Assembly: GCA_013365365.1 (NCBI GenBank) | Contig: JABVXU010000991.1 | Span: forward strand, 1-12,711 | Source: Cruorifilaria tuberocauda | Lineage: Eukaryota; Nematoda; Chromadorea; Rhabditida; Onchocercidae | Reading direction: 5' to 3' | Length of the DNA: 12,711 bases | In this document: positions 1 through 7,379 of the stretch, piece after piece | Layout of the letters: the number at the start of each line of letters is the position of its first letter | Position numbering within the stretch: the stretch's first letter is position 1 | Notes under the pieces: generated by a model | What the model was told of the DNA's origin: nothing | What the model saw: the letters and a program-made list of their open reading frames with translations, nothing else | The model's database searches: none | Program-made: the position numbers and the translations under genes

Positions 1-17
1 ATATGAAATTAACAAAA
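1..17 (-). CDS. KCNQ: Possible start of the next KCNQ exon (S1), cut by the window edge
   Basis: On the minus strand a long T-rich run leads into GCTAATTTCAG, an excellent nematode-type acceptor ending at 18. The 17 bases after it join the phase-2 end of the 452-289 exon and read Val-Phe-Val-Asn-Phe-Ile, which is open and mostly hydrophobic as S1 requires. The intron would be 271 bases (18-288), an ordinary size. Against it, Asn is unexpected at this point of S1 and the stretch is too short to prove coding. The true exon could equally lie outside the window. Confidence 0.3.
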
Positions 18-280
18 CTGAAATTAGCAAAAGCAAAAAAAAAAAAGAATTATGCTAATTTCCTATTTGATAATCGAATTTAATTTTAACAAAAAATTAC
101 TTATCATAATTAACGAAAACAAAAGTATACATAGTCTAGAAAAGAAAAAAAACAACAATTTCGGTACTTAATTTTATTATACTTTGAATAAGTAATATTA
201 AAAAATTAAATTATTAAAAGTTGTATTAATTAAGTTAATGAGTAAAGTTTGAAATTATCATTAAAAAAGGGACAAAAAGT

Positions 281-288
281 ATACTTAC
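281..288 (-). other. 5' splice site (donor) of the KCNQ exon
   Basis: GTAAGTAT follows GCTGT on the minus strand, which is a near-perfect U1 complement. Its phase-2 position inside the Val codon of YHFAV matches the first-exon boundary of human KCNQ1 (coding base 386, second base of codon 129). Confidence 0.85.
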
Positions 289-452
289 ACAGCAAAATGA
301 TAACAAGCAGCTTTCCAACCACGTGGTCGTTCCAGGAAATTATGTACCTTACTTTGAATCCGTCGAAACCTCTGATCGGTGCTATAATTTTTATAAGCCA
401 ACGGTTTACCGATCAGCGACATCTTACGTTCTTTCAGTAAACCAGAATTATG
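289..452 (-). CDS. KCNQ: KCNQ (Kv7) potassium channel, internal exon: pre-S1 segment and start of S1
   Basis: This exon encodes part of the cytoplasmic N-terminus and the first residues of transmembrane helix S1 of a voltage-gated K+ channel alpha subunit, a plasma-membrane tetramer. Read on the minus strand from 452 it gives 54 complete codons plus two bases. Exon residues 11-18 read MSLIGKPL, a pre-S1 motif of KCNQ channels. Residues 38-47 read NFLERPRGWK and 51-54 YHFA, with Val following across the junction; both are diagnostic for the family. The frame is closed by a TGA at 473-471 upstream, so the exon must begin after it. The best acceptor is AATTCCAG, ending at 453. The donor GTAAGTAT (288-281) splits the Val codon after its second base (phase 2). 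The ATG at 422-420 could be an alternative start, but the open frame and acceptor suggest an internal exon. NFLERP..GWK and YHFAV look KCNQ1-like, whereas MSLIGKPL is closer to the KCNQ2-5 type, so the subfamily is not assigned. Family identification is confident; the exact 5' boundary less so. Confidence 0.9.
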
Positions 453-719
453 CTGGAATTTTTTAAATATTCAAAAAAATTTTTCAAATTTTAAAAATAT
501 TTTTGGCCAAGTTGTAACAGTTTATTGATAATTAATGAGCAATAGTTTAATTATATGGTTCAAATTAGTTAAGTAAATCTTTATTAATTAGAACTAGCTT
601 TAACTGGCTATATAATTTAATTTAAATTTAAATCAATCAAAATATTTCATGATTTCAAATCTATAATTTTGCTTTTATAAAAAAAAAATTTAATATTTTT
701 TTGAAATTTAAAATATCAT

Positions 720-840
720 CAAAGAATGTACATGAGAAAATAAAATCTATACGGTATACTATTCAGGAAACGGTTTGGAGAAAACAGAAAATCCTACCGG
801 ATCAACCTTATCAATTATAGTTGTACATGATTTATAGGAT
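720..840. other. Less A/T-rich island in the intron, coding status unresolved
   Basis: Base composition rises here around ACGGTATACTATTCAGG and CCTACCGGATCAACC. Short open frames exist on both strands. The longest is about 39 codons on the minus strand (roughly 876-760); a plus-strand frame of 34 codons covers about 735-836. Neither has a matched acceptor and donor pair, so I do not call an exon. It may be a conserved intronic element or a relic. Confidence 0.3.
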
Positions 841-849
841 AAACATTTC

Positions 850-880
850 AATATTGGTATTGTAAAATGAATACAATATT
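850..880. repeat. Small inverted repeat
   Basis: AATATTGGTAT (850-860) can pair with ATACAATATT (871-880) with a single bulged G, leaving a loop of about ten bases. No following T-run or gene end marks it as a terminator. Confidence 0.4.
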
Positions 881-963
881 AACAAACAAAAAAGAAAATA
901 GAAAATTTTAATTTTTTTTAAAAGTTATGGAAATTTTTAAAAATTAAAATATTCCACTTATTA

Positions 964-1141
964 AACTGATATTTCCGGATTAATAATATTAAAGAATATA
1001 GGGAAAAGTACGATCACGTAATTCTTCTCTTTTTTTCGTCAAATAATAATCAAGTAAGTTTCCTCCTTTTTCTCAACTGATATTCTCATGGATACGGAAA
1101 AAGACAACGATCATGTAACTTTCACTTTTTTTTTTCTTTTT
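964..1141. repeat. Diverged two-copy duplication inside the intron
   Basis: Two segments both open with AACTGATATT (964 and 1075). Both continue through a GGAAAA..ACGATCA(C/T)GTAA block (1001-1036 and 1096-1133) into a T-rich tail. Spacing is about 100 bases and the copies differ by many substitutions and indels. The shared AACTGATAT start also resembles the unit of the minisatellite 300 bases further on. Confidence 0.5.
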
Positions 1142-1391
1142 GTAATTGAAAAATATATTTGTTTGAGAAATATTAATGGTAAGAGAACAAAAGGAGGAAA
1201 TAAATTTGAATGAAAGGAAATAAATTCAAAAAAGGAAAAAAAAATGTTTAAAAAGTATTTCGTGACAGCGAGAAAGGCGAATGATTGAATTGAAATATTC
1301 AGTTTTGTTGTTGAAAAATTTATGAATACTTCAATATTTTAGCAGAGAAATCGTTTGCATGAAATGTTAAGAAATTGATAAGCTACGAATG

Positions 1392-1931
1392 AACTGATTT
1401 ATGATATCTGACAGCTTTAATATAAATTACGAGTGAATTGATATCTGATATCTGATAACTTTAAATTACAAATGAACTGATATCTGATAACTCAAATATA
1501 AGAACTGATATCAGATAACTCAAATATAAGAACTGATATCTGATAACTCAAATATAAGAACTGATATCTGATAACTTAAATGCTAATTACAAATGAACTG
1601 ATATCTGATAACTTTAAATTACAAATGAACTGATATCTGATAACTTTAAATTACAAATGAACTGATATCTGATAACTCAAATATAAATTGCAAATGAACT
1701 GATATCTGATAACTCAAATATAAGAACTGATATCTGATAACTCAAATATAAGAACTGATATCTGATAACTTAAATGCTAATTACAAATGAACTGATATCT
1801 GATAACTTTAAATTACAAATGAACTGATATCTGATAACTCAAATATAAATTGCAATTGAACTGATATCTATTTCTGATAACTTAAATACTAATTACAAAT
1901 GAACTGACATCTGATATCTGATAATTTAAAG
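1392..1931. repeat. GATATC/TGATAA minisatellite with mixed 28/32/37-base units and higher-order order
   Basis: About 16 units share the core AACTGATATCTGATAAC. Clean units run from 1475 to 1858: three of 28 bases (1475-1558), one of 37 (1559-1595), two of 32 (1596-1659), one of 37 (1660-1696), then 28+28+37+32+37 (1697-1858). The flanks (1392-1474 and 1859-1931) are diverged. Letting A, B, C, D be the tail types, the order is AAABCCD-AABCD, so a whole block was duplicated after the unit types had formed. Copies of the same type are identical or nearly so, which points to recent expansion. Each unit contains an EcoRV-type palindrome GATATC and a TGATAA word. Confidence 0.92.
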
Positions 1932-2378
1932 AACGGAAAGAACATATATGGAAATTAAAAAGATTTACTTTTTTCTGTTGAATTAATTCTTGTGTATCAT
2001 TTGAAATACTAAGATTATCTGCATATACAACTGTTAATATTTAATTAAATGAAGCATTTTAGGATAGCTAATTAATTAATCAATTTAATCCGTGAGGAAT
2101 TTTACAGCAAAAATATTAATAATTATGATTTCTCATGTGAAAAATTATCCTTTTATAGCTTTTTTTTTACTTTTATTTAAAAGTGGAATTAAAATTTACT
2201 TTTAAGCAAAATAAGAAAATCAAATTTATACTTCGAAAAAAATGTTGCTGAAAAAATTATCAAATTGATATGATAACTTCTTAACTTCAAAAGCTACTCA
2301 AATTGTTTGAAATGATAAATGAACTTTACTTTTCATTTTTGTTACTTTACATTTCAATATGTTTCAAATTTATCACAA

Positions 2379-2448
2379 TTTACTGATAATATGTTTCATT
2401 GATTTACTGCTAATGTACTTCATAAATTTACTGATAATATATTTCAAA
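2379..2448. repeat. Short tandem repeat of 24/24/22 bases
   Basis: Three copies start TTTACTGATAATATG, TTTACTGCTAATGTA and TTTACTGATAATATA (2379, 2403, 2427), each ending in TTCA plus A/T-rich bases. A fourth, degraded start (TTTACGAG) follows at 2449. Confidence 0.65.
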
Positions 2449-2930
2449 TTTACGAGTAAAGGAAGAATAATTGATTGATTTGAATAGAAATAATTTAATA
2501 AAAATATCACAAATAATTTAAACAATTCTCTTATCAATAATTTACAAAGTTTAATACTTATATAAAAAATGCTCTTAATAAATATGTATAAATTTAAAAA
2601 ATTAGGAAAATGATTGGAAATTGAGTAAAACTAATAAAAATTTTAATTATTCGTTAAGTATTGTTTGCCTGTAACTTTTTCCAATATGAAAAATTATAAT
2701 AATTATTAATTATTATATTTATTATAATTTTAGAAAAAAAGAAGGGAGAATTTCTTTATTTTAATCATGTTTATTTAAATTAAAAACAATTATTACTATA
2801 ATAACTTTTTTAGTAAACTATAAGATTAATTAAAATTAAAATTAAAAAAATAAGAATAAAAATTATTTTGTTAATTGTAAACTTTGATCAGAGAAAAGAA
2901 TATGAGAGATTGTTGATATGACGATCATGA

Positions 2931-2948
2931 TGATGATAATTATCATCA
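2931..2948. repeat. Perfect 18-base palindrome TGATGATAATTATCATCA
   Basis: The sequence equals its own reverse complement and lies 37 bases beyond the 3' end of the polyglutamine exon, within the intron near its donor. It carries a GATAAT/ATTATC pair. On the minus strand it includes the TGA that would end the exon if the donor were not used. Confidence 0.7.
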
Positions 2949-2990
2949 ATTTTTTCTTTTCACTGATAAAAATATGTGATAAAAACAAAC

Positions 2991-3308
2991 CTTAGTAGTT
3001 GATCGTGATGCAACTGATAACGGTTGAAATTTTATTGATTCCTCTCGGAATAAAACACGACGATCGTTATTGATGATACCAGTGGTATTTGATGATGTTG
3101 ATTGTATCACTGATTTATCATTGATATCGTTTGTAACATTAATATTATTACCATTTGTTAATTTACTTTGTTGTTGTTGTTGTTGTTTTTGTTGTTGTTG
3201 TTGTTGTTGTTGTTTTTGTTGTTTTTGTTGTTGTTTTTGTTGGTGGTGATAATGGGATGATAAGGCTGTTGATATATTTCCTGCTGCATATGGTTTATGC
3301 CGTGATTT
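2991..3308 (-). CDS. Polyglutamine/Asn-rich internal exon, probably the N-terminal cytoplasmic region of the same KCNQ gene
   Basis: Exactly 106 codons are open between a strong acceptor (rc GTTTTTCATTTTAG, ending at 3309) and a near-consensus donor AAG|GTTTGT (2990-2985). An in-frame TAG forms part of the acceptor and there is no Met, so this cannot be a stand-alone ORF; it is an internal exon. Residues 1-22 start KSRHKPYAAG and end HYHH. Residues 23-47 are a Gln tract interrupted by four Lys. Residues 50-78 are Asn/Ser/Thr/Ile-rich, and the tail has RRVLFREESIKFQPL followed by a Ser/Thr-rich end. The other two forward frames of this strand have stops. Both ends are phase 0, matching the phase-0 start of the KCNQ exon 2.5 kb downstream on the same strand. 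KCNQ N-termini upstream of the pre-S1 motif are long and poorly conserved, so membership is inferred from strand, phase and order, not from homology. If the donor is skipped, the frame continues 14 codons to a TGA at 2948-2946, which would be a terminal exon. Confidence 0.72.
3168..3242 (-). repeat. (CAA)n trinucleotide tract coding for Gln with interspersed Lys
   Basis: Twenty-five codons lie on the minus strand, 21 CAA (Gln) and 4 AAA (Lys), in the order Q2 K Q3 K Q2 K Q8 K Q6. Every Gln codon is CAA and each Lys is one C-to-A change from it, so the tract behaves as a decaying microsatellite inside a coding exon and is likely to vary in length between individuals. Confidence 0.9.
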
Positions 3309-3322
3309 CTAAAATGAAAAAC
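3309..3322 (-). other. 3' splice site (acceptor) of the polyglutamine exon
   Basis: The minus-strand sequence GTTTTTCATTTTAG stands directly before AAATCACGG. It has the short T-rich form with TTTTAG/TTTCAG end seen in nematode introns. Its TAG is in frame with the exon, which fixes the exon start. Confidence 0.75.
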
Positions 3323-4063
3323 AAAAATTGAAATTAAATTAAATTAAATTGAAATTTATCAATTGATAATTTACGTTATATAAATTTTTTAAACGAAAAC
3401 AAAAATTGAGAGAAAAAGGAAATTACTCGATGAAAAAAGAAAAAAAAAGTAAGAAATGAGTATTAAATGAGATAGTATTATTTATTCTTATTGATAATCT
3501 TATCATAAACATTTATGAGAAAATTTTTTTTCTTTTTAAAATTTCATTTAAAAAAAAAGAAAGCTAATTTGATATTTAAAAAAAAATTTAGAAATTGAAA
3601 ATTTTTACTAATCGATCAATTTTTTCATTAATTAATTCAAGATATGAAATTCTCTGATGGAAATTAATAAATTATTAGATATTTTATTTGAGAATTTTTT
3701 AATTCTAAATGTTATGATGATAAATTATGATTATGGTAATTAGCATTTCATTCGAATATTTTGATAGTAATTATGATTATGATAACTATGTTTAGCATTT
3801 CGTTTAAATATTATGAGAGTGAAAAAAATGATTTTGATAATTATAAAATTATTAAATAATTTTCATGAAAAGGAATAATTATAAAGAATACAATTATAAT
3901 TAATATTAAATAATTATAACTTAAGTCAGAATTAAATAAATCAATGAAGCAAAGATTTTAAAACTGATAATAGAAAATTGATAAATTAAAATTCTTGTCA
4001 AATATATTATATCTCTAAGACTTCTATGATAATGATAAAAAGTTCTGTGATAATGTTATCGTT
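3323..4063. other. A/T-rich non-coding stretch
   Basis: This lies upstream of the polyglutamine exon on the minus strand. It is made of A/T-rich sequence with scattered ATTATGATTATGATAA-like words around 3710-3860. All six frames are broken at short intervals, and I see no convincing exon, promoter motif or RNA gene. Confidence 0.6.
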
Positions 4064-4109
4064 TAAAGTTAAAGTTAAAAAGTTACTTAACGGTTAAAAG
4101 TTAAAAGTC
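4064..4109. repeat. Degenerate AAAGTTA heptamer repeat
   Basis: A run of AAGTTA/GGTTAAA-like words (AAAGTTAAAGTTAAAAAGTT, then CGGTTAAAAGTTAAAAGTC) forms a short simple-sequence patch next to a less A/T-rich island. Confidence 0.5.
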
Positions 4110-4290
4110 AGAGTTGAGAAATCAAAGAGTTCATTTTTGCACACCGGGCGCAATAGAGAGTTTGTTGAAATTTAGCATTGATATGTAAACATTTTTTAAT
4201 ATTTTCTCGAAATGATAATTGCCGAAAATTCTTCTCACGTTAATTCATTTAATGGCAACGTAGGATTCGACAGCCGAAATATTGAAATTA
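4110..4290. other. Less A/T-rich island, coding status unresolved
   Basis: It contains CACACCGGGCGCAATAGAG (about 4140-4158) and GGCAACGTAGGATTCGACAG (about 4254-4273), both unusual for this window. A minus-strand frame of about 43 codons crosses 4245-4117 but has no clear acceptor. A minus-strand AAC|GTGAGAAG donor-like site near 4240 falls in a phase that cannot join the phase-0 polyglutamine exon. It could be a regulatory element or a missed small exon; no call is made. Confidence 0.3.
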
Positions 4291-4872
4291 AATATTTCGT
4301 TATAGTGACAATATACTTTGATAATTAATGTTTATTACAATTAAAGTTCTATCATACTTAAACCTATGCATGAAATTACGTATTACATTGTACTGTAGTT
4401 TATTTGAAATATGAAATTTGATGATTGAAATGATTAGATTGAACATTTAATTACAATAATATATACTTAAAGAAATGTAATTATTAGAATTTGAAATTAA
4501 CTTACACTTAAATGAATACCTATATGAAACTATTAAAGGTATAATTTTGAATTCAATATTCGGGTAAACATTTTATCATTCGTTACCAAATATTTAAAAG
4601 TTTAACAGTTAGTTATATTTCTCGAAGAGATTGATAAAAGTTGACTTATATTTGTAAATTACTTTAAATACAAATCAAATAACTTGAAAACATAAAATCA
4701 AATAACTAAAAAGGAAAAACAATACTTCATTTAATTCAAAGATAAGAGCGGTAATTATTGTGATAATTAAAATATCTTTATCAAATATTACGATTTCATC
4801 ATTTTCTCAATCATATATTTCATATATTTAAATTTAAGTAATAATTACAATATTTTTCAAAAAAATTAAATC

Positions 4873-5061
4873 AAAATATATTAATAAAATAATTAGTAAT
4901 AGTAATTAAACAGAAATATATTAATGAAATAATGGTAGAAATTAAAAATATAAATTAATTAAATAATAATAGAAATTAAAAAATATATTAATGAAATAAT
5001 TAATAATAGCAATTAAATAAAAATATATCAATGAAATAACTAATAATAGTAATAATTAAAC
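4873..5061. repeat. Degenerate A/T tandem repeat, five units of 33-41 bases
   Basis: Units start near 4873, 4914, 4947, 4982 and 5021 and share AAATATATTAATGAAATAAT followed by a TAATAGTAATTAAA-like tail. There is no open frame of note on either strand. Confidence 0.65.
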
Positions 5062-5566
5062 AAAATTTAATCATTATTTTGCTTGCAATAGATTATTTTT
5101 ATTGCTGATAATTTTGATAATTTCTAAACTAATAATAAAATAGCCATTTTCACATTTTCAATAGATTTCTTCATATTTGAATGCATAAAATAAGAAAGTA
5201 AAAAAATAAAAAGTAAAAATGAAATTTTAAAATGTGTAAGCATAAATGAATGAATTGGATGGAAATAAAAAGTAAACAAATATAAAAACTTCTCGAATTA
5301 TTCATTATTATATATTTAAAGTTGCTTTTAACAAATTTTTAAAGTTTTTGAATTTATAAATTTTGGAATTTTTGGAATTTTCAAATTTTTGAATTGATGA
5401 AAACTTGAATGATTCATTTCATATTTATACCATAAAATAATATATACATAAAACTATGAATAAAGCTTTAAAAAAGCAACAAACATTTTTTAGTTTTATT
5501 AAAAATTGAAGAATATATTCCCATGGAAACGGTATTATAAGGGGTGGAAAATGATGTCAATGAATT

Positions 5567-5616
5567 CCCTTCTCTCTCTCTCTCTCCCTCTCTCTCTCTC
5601 GTTTTCTCTCTCTCTG
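5567..5616. repeat. (CT)n microsatellite with interruptions
   Basis: CCCTTCTCTC... continues almost purely in CT to TCTCTCTG, broken by CCC and GTTTT. On the minus strand it begins right after TTTTTACAG and is in frame with a 53-codon Arg-Glu-rich open frame. Confidence 0.9.
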
Positions 5617-5740
5617 TAAAAAGCATTATTGATGATTAAGTGAACATTAGCAAATTATACATTAAAAACAAAAAAAAATTAACCAATGATTTAAAATTAT
5701 ATATATTTTAATCGTGTTTTACTTTTTTAAACTCTTGTAT

Positions 5741-5795
5741 TTCTTCTCTCTCTCACTCTCTCCCTCTGTCTTTTTCTCTCTCTCTCAATCTCTCA
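5741..5795. repeat. Second (CT)n-rich pyrimidine tract
   Basis: TTCTTCTCTCTCTCACTCTC continues in CT with CCC, GTCTTTTT and AA interruptions, ending in CTCTCAG. It lies about 125 bases from the first CT tract. Confidence 0.85.
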
Positions 5796-5949
5796 GTGCT
5801 TTAAGAGACAATTAAATCTGACTAACACTGATAGAAAAATTACACGCTAAATGAAGAAATATTGTAGCTTTGAAGGAAAAAGAAAAAAAGAAAACTATTC
5901 CCAAATTAATTTTTCAAAAATATCCAAAAATTAAATTCTTCATTCATCA

Positions 5950-5981
<32 letters not shown>
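5950..5981. repeat. (AATC)8 microsatellite
   Basis: Eight exact AATC tetramers are followed by decayed copies (GATTAATCAACCAATCAATT) to about 6010. No coding frame is affected. Confidence 0.92.
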
Positions 5982-5982
<1 letters not shown>

Positions 5983-6328
5983 ATTAATCAACCAATCAAT
6001 TAAACAATCATCGTTAAAATCGTCGCTTGGATAATTTCTTATCAATGCAGTTTATTCTAAAAATTTAAATCCTTTTTTTGAAATAACAAAAAAAAGAAAA
6101 GAAATTTATTCAAATAGAAATTTAATCTTATCCTATCATTAGTGCTATTCATGCAACATACTTTTCGACCTTTCAATAAATCAGCATTTTCCGCTTAATT
6201 GTTTGAAAACAAAAGTGTAAAATAAACTTTCTTATTTATAAAAATAGCATTTGTTGTTTTATTTTTTGCTTTTGTTTATCAACAATTCTTTCTGGTATAT
6301 TGGTAAACAAACTTTTTTTTAAGAATTA

Positions 6329-6454
6329 TTTTATAAAATAAGTAAGAGCAAAAGTTGTTTCTTAGAGTTACTGCATAAAATAAGTAAAAGTAAAAGTTAT
6401 TTTTTAGAGTTATTTTGTAAAACAAGTAAAAGTAAAAGTTATTTTTTAAACTGA
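6329..6454. repeat. 42-base tandem repeat, three full units plus a half unit
   Basis: Units at 6329-6370, 6371-6412 and 6413-6454 share ATAAAATAAGTAAAAGTAAAAG and TTATTTTTTAGAGTTA. A half unit precedes them from about 6309. Because 42 is divisible by three, the minus strand stays open for 81 codons with a 14-residue Leu/Asn/Phe/Tyr-rich repeat. I read that frame as a by-product of the repeat rather than a gene. Confidence 0.85.
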
Positions 6455-7326
6455 TTTTATGCAATAAAATAAAGCAAAAAGAAAAGTGATAAGCAATGAA
6501 TGAATAAAAATATTTGAAATTCATGTTTAAATATATTTCAAAAAGATTTTACAACAAATACTATTCTAAAATAAATACTTTAAAACAACTAGAAGCTAAA
6601 TTAAATTTTACAAAGTGAAATTTTTCATGAGCATTGAAAAATTTAATAGACATTTTTGCAATATTTTAATCTTTCTTAAAATTTCTCGAAGCGTAACTTT
6701 TATTTTCCTCTTTTAAAATTTATTTTTTAAAGTTAATTGATAAAATTAAAAGTAAGCATTTTGGAAGAAAAGTATAAAGAAATTATATTGATAAGCGAGG
6801 ATAATTCAACAGCTTCTTCCGCTTTTCTAATATCGCTTGAACTTAACACAATTAGCTAAATTTAATTTTAGATAATAAAAAAAAAAGGTTGAAAGAAGGC
6901 ATTTTGCTTCATCCTATTGAAACAACATATGTTTTTTAATTCATCACAGTAATTTTTTTCTAATTAGTTAATTAAAATTAATTACTTTCAATGGTCTTAT
7001 TGCATTATCATCACTGGAACGCTTTTCTTTTTCATTTTCGAAAAGTTTTGAATTTCGAATCAATTTGTAGAAACAATCTATTACTTAGTTAAAATTTAAA
7101 AAGTGATATAGCTTAAGATCAAGAATTGTGTAAGGTTGCAATTAAGAGTAATTAAGGATATCTTTTTATCATTTCATCAAACTTAAATAGAAGATTAAAT
7201 AGTAAAAAATATATCGCGTATATTGATAGACATAAATGAAATAAAAAATAAACAATGCATATTGAATTTAATTTATAACGACTAAAGATTATTTAATTTA
7301 AAATCGAAAATCTCATGTATCAGTAG
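6455..7326. other. A/T-rich non-coding stretch
   Basis: Nothing beyond simple A/T sequence was found. There are many stops in all frames, no paired splice sites in a coding context and no RNA gene. The short GC-bearing patch near 7013-7045 is too small to interpret. Confidence 0.55.
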
Positions 7327-7376
7327 CATGAAACTGTAGGGTACAGTATTGCGAATACGGTAAACATGAAACTGTA
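7327..7376. repeat. Direct repeat CATGAAACTGTA flanking an imperfect hairpin
   Basis: The 12-mer occurs at 7327-7338 and 7365-7376. Between them, TACAGTATTGCGAATACGGTA (7342-7362) folds into a nine-pair stem with one A/G mismatch and a GCG loop. The arrangement is compact and less A/T-rich than its surroundings. Confidence 0.55.
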
Positions 7377-7379
7377 AGA

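Larger units (their letters stand above)
453..2990 (-). other. Intron between the polyglutamine exon and the KCNQ exon (inferred)
   Basis: This stretch is bounded by GTTTGT (2990-2985) and AATTCCAG (460-453) on the minus strand, with phase 0 at both ends. It is 2538 bases and almost wholly A/T, with stops in all frames at short intervals. It carries a minisatellite at about 1392-1931, a diverged duplication at 964-1141 and a 24-base repeat at 2379-2448. Treating it as one intron assumes the two exons are consecutive; a further exon inside cannot be excluded, although I saw no convincing one. Confidence 0.6.

Noticed and set aside
249..440. 63-codon plus-strand open frame
   Set aside because: It lies antisense over the KCNQ exon, whose minus-strand frame has clear family motifs; the plus-strand translation has none.
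5741..5800. Pyrimidine tract ending in CAG as a plus-strand acceptor
   Set aside because: It resembles an acceptor only because it is a CT microsatellite; the following frame stops after 17 codons and no plus-strand gene is seen.
6279..6524. 81-codon minus-strand open frame
   Set aside because: It is produced by the 42-base tandem repeat; it has a low-complexity Phe/Tyr/Leu/Asn composition and no domain.
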